Assembly (NCBI RefSeq): GCF_964340395.1
Contig: NC_135569.1
Span: forward strand, 9,849,040-9,904,039
From: Glandiceps talaboti
Lineage: Eukaryota; Hemichordata; Enteropneusta; Spengelidae
Direction of reading: 5' to 3'
Length of the DNA stretch: 55,000 nt
Positions 24,156 through 36,943 of this stretch are shown in pieces; within the stretch, counting starts at the first letter, position 1, and each line of letters begins with the position of its first letter. The notes below the pieces were generated by a model. The model was not told the DNA's origin and did not search any database. It saw nothing but the letters and a program-made list of their open reading frames with translations. The position numbers were made by a program, and so were the translations under genes.

Positions 24156-24789
24156 TACTATTACAATGTTTTACCAACCTGGTGAAGTATCCTCGCATTG
24201 TTTCGATGCATTGCATATACCAACTGGATCACACGAAGACATCTTTCTTCTTAACTGTGTGTTTTGATCTGACAGGACTGCCCTATCACTCATGCTTTAA
24301 TATCGTTCACAGAAATTCGTACAAATTTAAATGTTACCACTATCAATTCATATCATAATTCTGATCAATTCCGTTGGTTATGTCAAAGTTCAGTTTCCTT
24401 TCCTTTTTTTTTGAATTTCCGTTTTATTGTGACTTTGGGTGAACGTTTAGTGTCATAACTTTCATTTCTAGAACAATGAATACAATGTAAATTTTACTGT
24501 CGTTAGAGTGGTTTCGTTTCCAAAATGAAACTTGTCAATGCGTGCCTTTCATATTTCCGGTGACTAAAGCTACTGTATGTTACAGAAGAATTAATAACGT
24601 AAGCTGATGGGCAAACGCCATTTTCGGTAACTTAGAAAATGAGCATATTTACACTTGAAATTTTAGCGCCTCAACCCGGTCCCCCCCCCCCCCGTAATAT
24701 ATGTAAATGTATATATTTAACCCATACAGACTTTAAGTAATGGGATCCTATTACTCAGTATGAACTTTCTGCTTATATTTCCGAGTGCA
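24156..24789. other. Non-coding, nothing recognised
   Basis: Contains a C13 run at 24681-24694. No gene recognised. Confidence 0.35.
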
Positions 24790-25910
24790 CAAACGTGTAA
24801 TGTAATGTAATGTATTGCAGCGCAGCATATATAGTGAAGTGCAGTGCAGTGCAGTGCAGTGCAGTGTAGTGTAGTGTAGTGTAGTGCAGTGCAGTGCAGT
24901 GCAGTGTAGTGTAGTGTAGCGTAGCGCAGTGCAGTGCAGTGCGTGCAGCATAGCGTAGCGTAACCTAGTGTAGTGTAGTGTAGTGTAGTGTAGTGTAGTG
25001 TAGTGTAGCGCAGTGCAGTGCAGTGCAGTGCAGTGCATGCAGCATAGCGTAGCATATCCAAGTATAGTGTAATGTAGTGTAGTTTAGTGTAGTGTAGCGT
25101 AGCGTAGTGTAGCGTATTGTAGTGTGGTGTAGTGTAGTGTAGTGTAGTGTGGTGTGGCGTGGTGTGTCGTAGTGTAGTGTAGTGTAGTGTAGTGTAGTGT
25201 AGTGTAGTGTAGTGTAGTGTAGTGTAGTGTACCGCAGTGCAGTGCAGTGCATGCAGCATAGCCAAGTGTAGTGTAGTGTAGTGTAGTGTAGCGTAGTGTA
25301 GGGTGGCGTAGTGTAGTGTAGTGTAGTGTAGTGTAGTGTAGTGTAGTGTAGCATAGTGTAGCGTGGCATAGTGTAGTGTAGTGTAGTGTAGTGTAGTGTA
25401 GTGTAGTGTAGTGTAGCGTGGCGTAGCGTGGTGTAGTGCAGTGCAGTGCAGTGCAGTGCATGCAGCATAGCGTAGCATATCCAAGTATAGTGTAATGTAG
25501 TGTAGTTTAGTGTAGTGTAGCGTAGCGTAGTGTAGCGTATTGTAGTGTGGTGTGGTGTAGTGTAGTGTAGTGTGGCGTGGTGTGTCGTAGTGTAGTGTAG
25601 TGTAGTGTAGTGTAGTGTAGTGTAGTGTAGTGTAGTGTAGTGTAGTGTAGTGTAGTGTAGTGTACCGCAGTGCAGTGCAGTGCATGCAGCATAGCCAAGT
25701 GTAGTGTAGTGTAGTGTAGTGTAGCGTAGTGTAGGGTGGCGTAGTGTAGTGTAGTGTAGTGTAGTGTAGCATAGTGTAGCGTGGCATAGTGTAGTGTAGT
25801 GTAGTGTAGTGTAGTGTAGTGTAGTGTAGTGTAGTGTAGCGTGGCGTAGCGTGGTGTAGTGTAGTGTAGTGTAGTGTAGTGAAGTTTAGTACGTGTAGCA
25901 TAGAGTAGTG
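24790..25910. repeat. 1.1-kb TAGTG pentanucleotide array with higher-order structure
   Basis: Built from GTGTA, GTGCA, GCGTA and GTGGC variants of a 5-bp unit. Variant blocks recur: the stretch starting GTGCATGCAGCATAGCGTAG occurs at about 25034 and 25457, and ACCGCAGTGCAGTG at about 25231 and 25663. A block of roughly 425-430 bp has thus been duplicated inside the array. Because 15 bp equals three units and five codons, all frames stay open and give a false 401-codon His/Tyr/Thr/Leu frame on the minus strand. Confidence 0.95.
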
Positions 25911-26035
25911 TAAAGTAGACATTGACTGTACACTATTTAGTCATCGAAAAATTTTTGATTGAACACATGGGATTTAATATCAGCATATATTTCAGCGAGT
26001 GCCTTATTGGAGACTTTGAATTTGAATTTGAGTGT

Positions 26036-27678
<1,643 letters not shown>

Positions 27679-27736
27679 CTAGCACTAGGATGTGGCCACA
27701 TCCTATACCACTGGGATGTGTACATCCCAGTGCTAG
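27679..27736. repeat. Cluster of nested palindromes
   Basis: AGGATGTGGCCACATCCT (27687-27704) is a perfect 18-bp palindrome. CACTGGGATGT (27709-27719) pairs with 27722-27732 across a 2-base loop. CTAGCACT (27679-27686) pairs with AGTGCTAG (27729-27736), enclosing the others. Together they could form a cruciform. Confidence 0.8.
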
Positions 27737-29406
27737 GATGTACAAGGTTCCCTGTGATAGTGTGATACCCAAGTTGTTAATATGATCTACATACAAATAT
27801 TTCAAATCGATTGAAAAATAGACTGTGTCCTAGTATTCGAAGATTACTCACCTGCAAATGGAGCGAAGATCAATATACCGTATTACTTTGTGCTTATATG
27901 GGGGGGGGGGGCGCAGTTGTCATACGGGGACAATTGTCCGGGGGCAGTTGTCCTACGGGGGCAATTGTGGGTATACCGTATTGACTTTCAACATTTATTC
28001 ACAACCCACTCGATCATTTAAATGTAGTCAATAGAACATATGTTTGGCTCGATTTGCCCCACGGCAAGCGGAAGTCAACGGTCTTTCGTGATGTTGCCTC
28101 CGTCAAGCGGAAGTCAACGGTCTTTTGTGATCTCGAGATCGTTTACGTATTTATGTATGACATTGTATCAAATGCTAGGGACGTTTTCGTCCACTCGATA
28201 TGTGAAATCGATATGTGAATTCCCTGTACGCGGTTTTCGTGTTTCCTTTCCACTGGATTATCGTCAAAGTTCACCTTGCTATAATTCAAAATGTTATTAA
28301 TGATGCTTGAATTGCTATTCTGACCCCTGTTTTGATTTAGTTCGCCTGATGTCGTCATTACATAACAGTTTGCATTGACAGACATACGCGTCTCTTGTAT
28401 TACGACCCATGTCCGTCCGTCGTCGTAAAACCACACGCCTCTTTACGGCACTGTATAAGACGCGTCGCCAACAATTTTTCGTTGCATCAGTCGAAAAAAT
28501 ATTTTCTGACGTGGAATGGATTCAGTAATGGTTAATTCGGGTCATAGTGGAGACATTGCACCAACGGAGAGCGTAGCACACCAATCTCATGTTTAACACA
28601 TTTGTCATTAAAGTTAAACTTTCTCGGCCAAATAAATTTAAGTCAAAAGCAGCTGAAGAGCCATCCACGAGATGAGTCATAACACTACTGACAGTGTGAC
28701 AGTGTTGAAAAGATGTTATGGACATCAAATACACCTGTGTGGTCATCAATTGGCCAATAGGGTTTGATGATGTGTTCACAAATTAGCAAGTCGTTGTGAT
28801 CCGCTGTCAGTGATTGGCCAATCCATTTGACATGTAACCACGTGACTCTTCAGGAACACGTGTTTTCATCAATTTGTCATTATGAGCTGTACGTTGAACG
28901 GCCTTTGATCTGGTCTGGGTTTTTCCACTATTTCAGCAACAGACTGGTGAGTAAAATTGAATCCATGTGACCTCTATTTTTTACGTCGCCTTCTAAAAAA
29001 ATTTTTCGTCCACATGACTTGAAATCGTTTGTGTGTGCCCCAAATCCCCCGTACTTTCACTCCCCACTGCGTTATCACTTTCGCCACTCTGTGCGTCTGC
29101 TTGTTCACCATAGTCTACTAATTGGACACTCTACGTCATTTCGTTAACAATATGAGTAGCACTTCTCAAATCATCAAAACCTAAGAAAATTATCAGCAAG
29201 TTAGGGACATTATTTACCACAATTCTGACTCTAGCTGCTGTTTGGGTGTACAACCGATCAACCCTGACTTTGGTGTTCAAATTATATATTTTCGACCTGC
29301 GCAAAAGGATCTCGAATTTAAAGAATAAAGTTCTTTATGGCTTTGATTTAAGCAAGGTGTAGGCATTTAAATTACTTTTTAATGAACAACTGTACAGTTT
29401 GAGACT
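27737..29406. other. Non-coding; G-rich patch and short direct repeat
   Basis: At 27899-27965 G-runs alternate with CAATTGTCC/CAGTTGTCC words (G-quadruplex potential). AAGCGGAAGTCAACGGTCTT occurs twice (about 28068 and 28105). The remainder shows no coding or RNA gene. Confidence 0.4.
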
Positions 29407-29649
29407 AGTTACAATGGTTGTAATGTTTTTTGGGTTTTTTTGAGCTTCCGTTTCTGTTTTGTTTTGAACTTTTTGTTGTTCCTAGATTTGCATGAGTACT
29501 AGAGTCAGTTTCTCATTACAAACCCCAGGAGATAAAAAAAAACTCAATGATTAAACCTAACAGGTCAAAACGAAACACTAATGCTACAATTATTGCATCT
29601 ATATTTGAGATATAATCACATCCTGTGTTTTATGCAATATTTGATCAGA

Positions 29650-29885
29650 TCTATCTATCTATCTAATAAATTTATATAGTGCCAAATATCCAAAGAAAAC
29701 AATGTTCAGTGGCGCTTAGAGTTAGAAAGGAGATGAAAAAAAGCTCTCTGAAACATGTGGGTTTTCAAGCGTCTTTTGAAAATGTTAACATTGGGAGAGG
29801 TTTTAATGTCCAGGGGTAGAGAGTTCCAAAGTTCAGGAGCTGCTGAAGAGAAGGAGCGGCGACCATAGGAAACCAGATGTTCAAT
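29650..29885 (-). pseudogene. LINE 3' tail (CR1/L2-like), copy in unit 1, frame broken
   Basis: Same LINE fragment as at 31655-31900, but indels break the reading frame after the equivalent of the Lys-Ile-Cys region. The 3' end shows the GGCACTATATAAATTTATTA motif followed by GATA units, typical of CR1/L2-like 3' UTRs. Confidence 0.65.
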
Positions 29886-30462
29886 ACAAATGCATATTTT
29901 TTTCTATAATTGTAGGGCACTGTCTTAACATTGCACAGAACCAGTGCAATTATCTGGATATTGCACTGAACCAATGCAATATTACATAATGTTGATGCAC
30001 CCATGTAAATAATGTACTCGTGATTCAAAGCGTGTAGACAGTGGAGTGGTGTAAAGGCAGCTTACACCACGTGCACATCAATCACATGTTTAAAATCTTG
30101 TTATTAAAGATAACGGCACGGCATAGTTACATGCAACTGAGTAACACCATCAAACTATTACGGTAACCGACCATTCACTTCGGCTTTTAGCCATGGGGAA
30201 TAGTTGCTACATAAGATGACACGGTAATAAGTGAACCCTCGTGGTAATAGGCGCTAGGCGTCCAGATACTAATAATGTCACAGCTGGGTATTGTGCAGTA
30301 GCAGTATTTGCATGATTATGTTTTGAATTGGACCTAATTAGTATCGTCGACGGTAATTGCCCATTAACCCATCCCAAACGTCATTAACGTTGCCACTTAT
30401 GAGTCTACAACAAGCGTTTTCTGTATAACATGTACCACAATCGTCTATAGCATCCATATAAA

Positions 30463-30733
30463 GTACAACCCATAACACCAAAGTAAAGCATTTTCTGTAT
30501 GTACCATGATCCAAAGTAAAGCGTTTTTGTATGTACCACAGTCGTTTATAGCATCCATATCAAGTGTAAAAGTATACTGTTTCATTTCCTATTATATTGA
30601 CCACATTAAAAAGGCCACATGATAGGCTTGTAAACAAGCCAACTAAAACAGTATACTTTTACACTTGATACGAATGCTGTAAATGAGTGTAGAACAAAGA
30701 GAAAGTGCTTTACTTCAGTGTTAATCGTTGTAC
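30463..30733. repeat. 271-bp MITE with long TIRs, unit 1 copy
   Basis: GTACAAC...TAACAC at the left is mirrored by GTGTTAATCGTTGTAC at the right. The inner arms AGCATCCATATCAAGTGTAA (30549-) and TTACACTTGATACGAATGCT (to 30679) form a strong stem. A diverged half copy is at about 44690-44790. Confidence 0.7.
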
Positions 30734-30755
30734 ATTCGTACCTGCATATATTAAA

Positions 30756-31138
30756 TTAGGCCTAAACATTTATTGGTTCTGGTTACCCAACCCCATCTAG
30801 TTTTTCATTGCCAACCCTACACTTGTTTTACGTATTCGAGAGAGGAAATAAGTAGATCGCGAAAATTGTAAAGTTTCGCGAGAAATAGTGGATGCAGAAA
30901 CTGACATCAACTTAAAAAGACAATATAAAACTGTTCTTCAAATCTATGATAGCTGTACATTGATGAGAAGAAACCAATAACACAGAGACCATACGGAAAA
31001 CAACAGAAAACATAACTACCTGATGAACTAGACACTCACATATGGAAATGTATATATAAAAATAGAATAAAAAATCTACCTACCCCACCTATTCTAAAAT
31101 TAAACGCAATCGGAACCACGCAATTTATTTAGGCCTTA
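30756..31138 (+). repeat. TAGGCCTAA/GGTTCCG repeat family, copy 3
   Basis: Starts TTAGGCCTAAACATTTATTG and ends GCAATTTATTTAGGCCTTA, giving clear outer inverted repeats. Same internal body as the copy at 18557. Confidence 0.8.
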
Positions 31139-31654
31139 GCTGATGATCAACAAAATGTTAACACAGTGTGGTCTAATTTTAGTTTCACAAGTAGTGGAGA
31201 AATGAAGGAAATTTTGAAGGTTGAACAGGAAGCAAATACAATCAGAAGACGGGCCTTTCAAACTTATTCATTCAAAATCTTCTCTCAATTTAGTCATACA
31301 ATACCATACATGACGTCGACTGCCTCCAAGTCATTTTAGGCAAACTGTAAATCTTGTCTTTTGGACAAAATGTCGCCGTGTGAATTGCAGCGGTGAAATA
31401 CTATTATACCAGTTACAATGGTTGTAATGTTGTTGTTTTTTTGTTTTTGAGCTTCCGTTTCTGTTTTGTTTTGAACTTTTTGTTGTTCCTAGATTTGCAT
31501 GAGTACTAGAGTCAGTTTCTCATTACAAACCCCAGGAGATAAAAAAAAACTCAATGATTAAACCTAACAGGTCAAAACGAAACACTAATGCTACAATTAT
31601 TGCATCTATATTTGAGATATAATCACATCCTGTGTTTTATGCAATATTTGATCA

Positions 31655-31900
31655 GATCTATCTATCTATCTAATAAATTTATATAGTGCCAAATATCCAA
31701 AGAAATCAATGTTCAGTGGCGCTTAGAGTTAGAAAGGAGATGAAAAAAAGCTCTCTGAAACATGTGGGTTTTCAAGCGTCTTTTGAAAATGTTAACATTG
31801 GGAGAGGTTTTAATGTCCAGGGGTAGAGAGTTCCAAAGTTCAGGAGCTGCTGAAGAGAAGGAGCGGCGACCATAGGAAACCAGATGTTCAATACAAATGC
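31655..31900 (-). mobile_element. 5'-truncated LINE (CR1/L2-like) 3' end
   Basis: The minus-strand frame still reads the C-terminal block of a LINE reverse-transcriptase protein: YGRRSFSSAAPELWNSLPL, then FKRRLKTHMF. This is the (Y/F)GxRSFSxAAPxLWNSLP signature of CR1/L2-like elements. A 3' UTR ending GGCACTATATAAATTTATTA and a GATA-type tail at 31650-31665 follow. It is a dead fragment, not a gene. Confidence 0.75.
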
Positions 31901-32465
31901 ATATTTTTTCTATCATTGTAGGGCACTGTCTTAACATTGCACAGAACCAGTGCAATATCTGGATATTGCACTGAACCAATGCAATATTACACAATGTTGA
32001 TGCACTCGTATAAATAACGTACTCGTGATTCAAAGCGTGTAGACAGTGGAGTGGTGTAAAGGCAGCTTACACCACGTGCACATCAATCACATGTTTAAAC
32101 TCTTGTTATTAAAGATAACGGCACAGCATAGTTACGTGCAGCTGAGTAACACCATCAAACTATTACGGTAACTGACCATTCACTTCGGCTTTTAGCCATG
32201 GGGAATAGTTGCTACATAAGATGCCACAGTGTAATAATTGAACCCTCGTGGTAATAGGCGCTAGGCGTCTTGATACTAATAATATCACAGCTGGGTAATG
32301 TGCAGTAGCAGTATTTGCATGATTATGTTTTTAATTGGATCTAATTAGTATCGTCGACGGTAATTGCCCATTAACCCATCCCAAACGTCATTAACGTTGC
32401 CACTATTCTACAACAAGCGTTTTCTGTATTACATGTACCACAATCGTGTATAGCATCCATATAAA

Positions 32466-32704
32466 GTACAACCCATAACACCAAAGTAAAGCATTTTTTG
32501 TATGTACCACAATCGTTTATAGCATCCATATCAAGTGTAAAAGTATACTGTTTCATTTCCTATTATATTGACCACATTAAAAAGGCCACATGATAGGCTT
32601 GTAAACTAACCAACTGAAACAGTACACTTTTACACTTGATACGAATGCTGTAAATGAGTGTAGAACAAAGAGAAAGTGCTTTACTTCAGTGTTAATCGTT
32701 GTAC
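32466..32704. repeat. MITE with long TIRs, unit 2 copy
   Basis: Same element as 30463-30733, 239 bp here because of an internal deletion. Confidence 0.7.
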
Positions 32705-32726
32705 ATTCGTACCTGCATATATTAAA

Positions 32727-33081
32727 TTAGGCCTAAACATTTATTGGTTCTGGTTACCCGACCCCATCTTGTTTTTCATTGCCAACCCTACACTTGTTTT
32801 ACGTATTCGAGAGAGGAAATAATTAGATCGCGAAAATTGTAAAGTTTCGCGAGAAATAGTGGATGCAGAAACTGTTCTTCCAATCTGTAATGGCTGTACA
32901 TTGATGAGAAGAAACCAATAACACAGAGACCATATGGAGAACAACAGAAAACATAACTACCTGAACTAGACACTCACATATGGAAAAATGTATATATAAA
33001 AATAGAATAAAAAATCTACCTACCCCCCACCTATTCTAAAATTGAACGTAATCGGAACCACGCAATTTTTTTTAGGCCTTA
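32727..33081 (+). repeat. TAGGCCTAA/GGTTCCG repeat family, copy 4
   Basis: Unit 2 counterpart of 30756-31138 with an internal deletion near 32872. Confidence 0.8.
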
Positions 33082-33483
33082 GCTGATGATCAACAGAGTG
33101 TTAACACAGGGTGGTCTAATTTTAGTTTCACAGGTAGTGGAGAAGTGAAGCAAATTTGAATAGGTTGAACAGGAAGCAAATACAATCGGAAGACGGGCCT
33201 TTCAAACTTATTCATTCAAAATCTTCTCTCAATTTAGCCATACAATACAATACATGACGTCGACTGCCTCCAAGTCATTTTAAGCAAACTGTAAATCTTG
33301 TCTTTTGGACAAAATGTCGCCGTGTGAATTGCAGCGGTGAAATACATAACACAACTGTGACAGACAATGTCATCTGAATGCCATAAAAGTCCATCCATTT
33401 TGTCTTGTATTTGTTGTATTTATGCAAATTATTCTATTATATATACATATCTACAACTCTCTATTCATAAATCATATTAGTTT

Positions 33484-33781
33484 ACTAAGGCGAAAAAAAA
33501 TAATTGTGTATTTCCGACAACATGGCCTTCGAAAATAGGGTATTCTATTTTTATTTACATGTATTTCATCTTCTTATTTTTTTTTTCTTTTTGGGAAATA
33601 TTACTTCGACCCAAAAACAAACAAAGTGTTGTTCAGCATACCCCCTTTGTGATAGTTTGATTAAATATGTAGAGACATCACTGGGGAAAGAAAACAAACG
33701 TAAATGAAGGTCGAGAAGACTAAGAATTTAGTATCTTTTTCTTTAGGGTCGGAAACATATATTTTTTTTATTTGGCCTAAT
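33484..33781 (+). repeat. TAGGCCTAA-type relative, copy 5 (diverged interior)
   Basis: Outer ends CTAAGGCGAAAAAAAATAAT and ATTTTTTTTATTTGGCCTAA are inverted and match the outer ends of the copy at 20473. The interior differs, so it is a related but distinct subfamily. The open frame at 33504-33707 inside it is not a gene. Confidence 0.5.
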
Positions 33782-34584
33782 ATGTACCACTTTATCATCA
33801 CATGGAAGGCTTTTGTTTCCTCTTTAGAGCTACACTAGTATTATCAAAATGACATTAGATGTTATTCCCCAATATTTTTCGTTCAGCCAAGGAAAATACG
33901 AGAGACCTAAGGGGCCTTTATCAATACGAGTCGCTAGACGAGTAGTGACAACCTATGTGTCACGAGTATTTTCCCACTGATTAAAGAAAAATACTGGAGA
34001 ATAACATAATTATACCAGCGCCAGTAATATCAAAGACAAATCGGGGAAATAATGGTAATTTTGAACGTTTTGATTCATATTTTGAACACAGCAGAACCAG
34101 TGACGTAGACACGCTTTGTCATGACGTAGAACGCGTATCTTTTTTGTTCAACTTAGCTCGAGCATGGTATACATGACGTTCTTGACCTAGATTTATCCAG
34201 CATATTTAAAAGTCACTCGCGGTATTCTACTTACTGAAGCACACCACTTGCAATTGACTGAACTCAAAGCTGGTATTTAGATATAACACCTAAACGGTCC
34301 GATGACGTAATTTTTATATACGTATCAAAAAATGTCGAGGAATTCATACAAAACAATTTACTGCTCTGACAAAACCAGACGCAATTTGTAATGTCATAGA
34401 AGGCATACATTATGCTAGAATACTCTAGCTTCTCTGACATGTGAGTATTTTCGAGTTTATAAACTCTTTTTGTGCCACTTTAAATGGCTTTTCAGGTTTC
34501 GAACCGAGAAATAGGAAACATGTTATTGTATGCTTTTTTCCACTCAACAACAACTTTTCTAGATGTAAGAAAAATGTTGCCACA
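33782..34584. other. Non-coding, old repeat traces
   Basis: The segments 33880-34140 and 34215-34320 have weak relatives at 6170-6470 and 22340-22450. No gene recognised. Confidence 0.35.
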
Positions 34585-34838
34585 CAATAGGGAACTTGCA
34601 AACCCGCCATGTTGAATGTTGCATCATGGGAAATGTGATAATAAATACTAATCAATTAGTATTGTAAACAATGTTGATACATTGTTTGTAACCACAAATA
34701 ATCAATTCATAGTCACCATGACTATTGTGGGAGGTTAATTTTATCAGTAGCTCCAGATTAGGTATTACAATAACCACAGATAATCCCATAGTCCTTTGCG
34801 TCTGAGCATGCTCAGTCTGGATTGCAAGTTCCCTATTG
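34585..34838 (+). repeat. CAATAGGG-family MITE, copy 5 (complete, 254 bp)
   Basis: Best-preserved copy: CAATAGGGAACTTGCAA at the left and its exact complement TTGCAAGTTCCCTATTG at the right, 17-bp TIRs, with the internal palindrome CTGAGCATGCTCAG. Confidence 0.9.
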
Positions 34839-35163
34839 AATTACTCATAGATAGAGTAGACGAAAGCTTTAATAACAATATATTCATCAAATACTTCATT
34901 ACAAGGAAAGTGAACAATAACCACGAATTTACAACATCTGGGAAATCATAAGGTTAAACGTTGCTCGCTCTTGCATATCTTATCTGACTATGGCGACTAC
35001 AAAATAGCTCTGCCTTAAAAACATCTCTCACACACTTTAGGGATTAGGATTATGTTTTCTATTAAAATGAATGAAAAGTTGGTCTTTATTTTGTATTTTT
35101 GTTAATAAAAACATGTGACTGATTGGGACGGACAGCTAGACAGAGACAGACAGACAGACAGAA

Positions 35164-35212
<49 letters not shown>

Positions 35213-35593
35213 TCGATACAGTCATTTCACAGATTAATTACAACTTGAAACTTTGAAATTACAAAAAAAATGTAATCAAAATAAAACAGGCTGTTGATAA
35301 AGTGAAATATGCACAACACTGATCATGAGTACACCGCATACAGTTATTTTTAGAAGTGTACCCACTGTTTGACGGTACTGACTGGCGGTACCTTGGTCAA
35401 ATATATTATTGCAGTAGGCCCCTAGTTAGTACTGCTGGATATCTTTGAATATAACGCTGTATGATAAAGTAAAAAAAACAACATATATACTGCGCCCTCT
35501 AACGTCAAGACAGCATATATTTTGCACATGCATGATATAGGAGCTCGGAGCTAAATTATATTAAGCACTCGGAGTGGTTATTTATCCGATACT
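34839..35593. other. Downstream flank of the lectin gene, with an (ACAG)n tract
   Basis: The (ACAG)n microsatellite occupies 35137-35211. No exon recognised otherwise. It should include the 3' UTR of the minus-strand lectin gene; I find no perfect AATAAA close to the stop. Confidence 0.4.
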
Positions 35594-35685
35594 CTAAACT
35601 CCGCTATAAGCTTGTAGATACATCCATACAACTGACACCATAGCAACGGTCCTCGCACCTGACAATACCATAGCTTTCGATGCCC
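35594..35685 (-). CDS. SUEL lectin gene, exon 4 (C-terminal hydrophobic tail)
   Basis: Preceded by an excellent acceptor (CTTATCTTTCACAG, ending 35686). With the one base left from exon 3 it encodes GASKAMVLSGARTVAMVS, then VVWMYLQAYSGV and a TAG stop. The small residues G-A-S followed by a spacer and a terminal hydrophobic run fit a GPI-anchor attachment signal. The exon was found by acceptor plus phase agreement and is too short to stand alone. It completes a 214-residue protein (64+189+300+92 nt = 645 nt). Confidence 0.6.
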
Positions 35686-36002
35686 CTGTGAAAGATAAGA
35701 TGAAACAAACTTCAAAATTGTATATTTTTCTATCTATCCATTATAACTTTCATAGTTCAGTTGACTGTGATGTTTAAACAATATTACATTTTTAGGCAGA
35801 TAGTATTGAACTTTTTCAATGATGTATAATTTAGGATTTTTATATTTATAGCAATGTATGGACGAACGCGGTCATTTAGAGTAACATACGACTGTGACTT
35901 GGGGTAAAACTTTCTCAACCTCTGTACATCAGGGAAGCGTCAAATCAGGGTGTGTTCTAAACAACAAACTAATCATATTGACTTTTGTCATACAACACTT
36001 AC

Positions 36003-36302
36003 CTGGAACGGCACAGGTAAAGTCTACCTCCAAATATTTATAAGTCCCATAGCAAGGGTCACCAAACACCGCATTATTGACCACTGGGTGACAACTGTAC
36101 TGTCCATCACATAGCTCGGTTATGATCTCAGTTGCGTTTCCAGCTGAACAGTTAGTGTTATTGTGAAGTTTCTCTTGACCGTAAGGATGTACGCATACTT
36201 CAGCGCTTTGGCGGCCGTACATGGCACTGACTACCGTCATCACGTGACTATTATCTGGGCAATGGAGAGTAGTGTTCTTGTTTTCACATATTATACCAAC
36301 GT
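36003..36302 (-). CDS. SUEL lectin gene, exon 3 (galactose/rhamnose-binding lectin domain)
   Basis: This exon encodes one SUEL-type lectin domain of about 100 residues, an extracellular sugar-binding module known from sea-urchin egg lectin, rhamnose-binding lectins and latrophilins. Family marks are visible: ICEN near the start, an MYGRQ motif (the YGR of the sugar site), C at the expected places, and the closing DPCYGTYKYLEVDFTC. The acceptor is TATATGTTCTGTTACAG (ending 36303) and the donor GTAAGT (36002-35997). Both ends are phase 1, so the exon is a symmetrical shuffling unit. Potential N-glycosylation sites (NTT, NNT, NAT) lie between. Neighbours: exon 2 at 43858-44046, with the 428-aa gene and a hAT MITE lying in the intron between. 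Confidence 0.88.
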
Positions 36303-36539
36303 CTGTAACAGAACATATATGATCTATCAAATACACATGCTAAAGTATCGAGTTTCCCGCCAAACTCATTCAAATATGAGTTTGAGTTCAAGTTATGTTT
36401 AATGGGTTTTTTTTCTATATTTTGCCTTCAAATAGTAGATGCAAATGAATGTATGACAAAATAAAAGTTTGACAAATTGCTACAGTAGCTAGTGTAGAGT
36501 GACGGTAAAGCTCGAAACAGAAAGATTCGTTGTTGTGTA

Positions 36540-36760
36540 CACAGGGGCGTGTAATATTTCATAGATTGTTGTTTTCTTAGAATGCCGTTTTCTTAGGAAA
36601 ATATCGTACGAATCTTGCTGCTACAAATGTATCAATCTCTATACTACTAAGAAGTCTCTTCCCCTTACATGTAGGAATATATATTTAACTTCAAAAGATT
36701 GTTATATTTAGTCTGTAGACCTGGAAAACAACAATCTATGAAATATTACACGCCCCTGTG
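36540..36760. mobile_element. hAT-type MITE, 221 bp, perfect 37-bp TIRs and 8-bp TSD
   Basis: The left arm 36540-36576 (CACAGGGGCGTGTAATATTT...) and the right arm 36724-36760 are exact reverse complements over 37 bp. GTTGTGTA immediately flanks both sides (36532-36539 and 36761-36768). An 8-bp duplication with CAGGGG ends is the hAT superfamily signature. No transposase; mobilised in trans. It sits in lectin intron 2, 183 bp before the start of the 428-aa gene. Confidence 0.9.
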
Positions 36761-36943
36761 GTTGTGTATACTCAATTCTAAAGCCTCGTTTAACTACTAA
36801 CAGCGCCAGTAACGACGATTCTTTCGGTTCATGTGAAATTAAACTCCCAAGACTTCTGCAGACCACCGTTTGTCTCTGTTACCAATACTCTCGCCGCCGT
36901 TGGGGGCTCTGCCTACGAGACCATCTCCAAGCGCTGAAAGAAA

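Larger units (their letters stand above)
29407..31401. repeat. Tandem segmental duplication, unit 1
   Basis: Begins AGTTACAATGGTTGTAATG and ends GCAGCGGTGAAATAC. The whole of it recurs next door at 31411-33345 with small substitutions and indels. It contains a LINE tail (29650-29885), a 271-bp MITE (30463-30733) and a TAGGCCTAA repeat (30756-31138). The duplication therefore happened after these insertions. Confidence 0.9.
31411..33345. repeat. Tandem segmental duplication, unit 2
   Basis: Copy of 29407-31401 with a 2004-bp offset. It lacks about 31 bp in the MITE and about 30 bp in the TAGGCCTAA repeat (near 32872). Confidence 0.9.

Noticed and set aside
24717-25922. 401-codon minus-strand frame rich in Thr-Leu-His-Tyr
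   Set aside because: It is the translation of a 5-bp tandem repeat; three frames stay open because 15 bp is five codons. No gene signals.
33504-33707. 67-codon hydrophobic frame
   Set aside because: Inside a TIR-bounded repeat (33484-33781); poly-Phe comes from a T-run.
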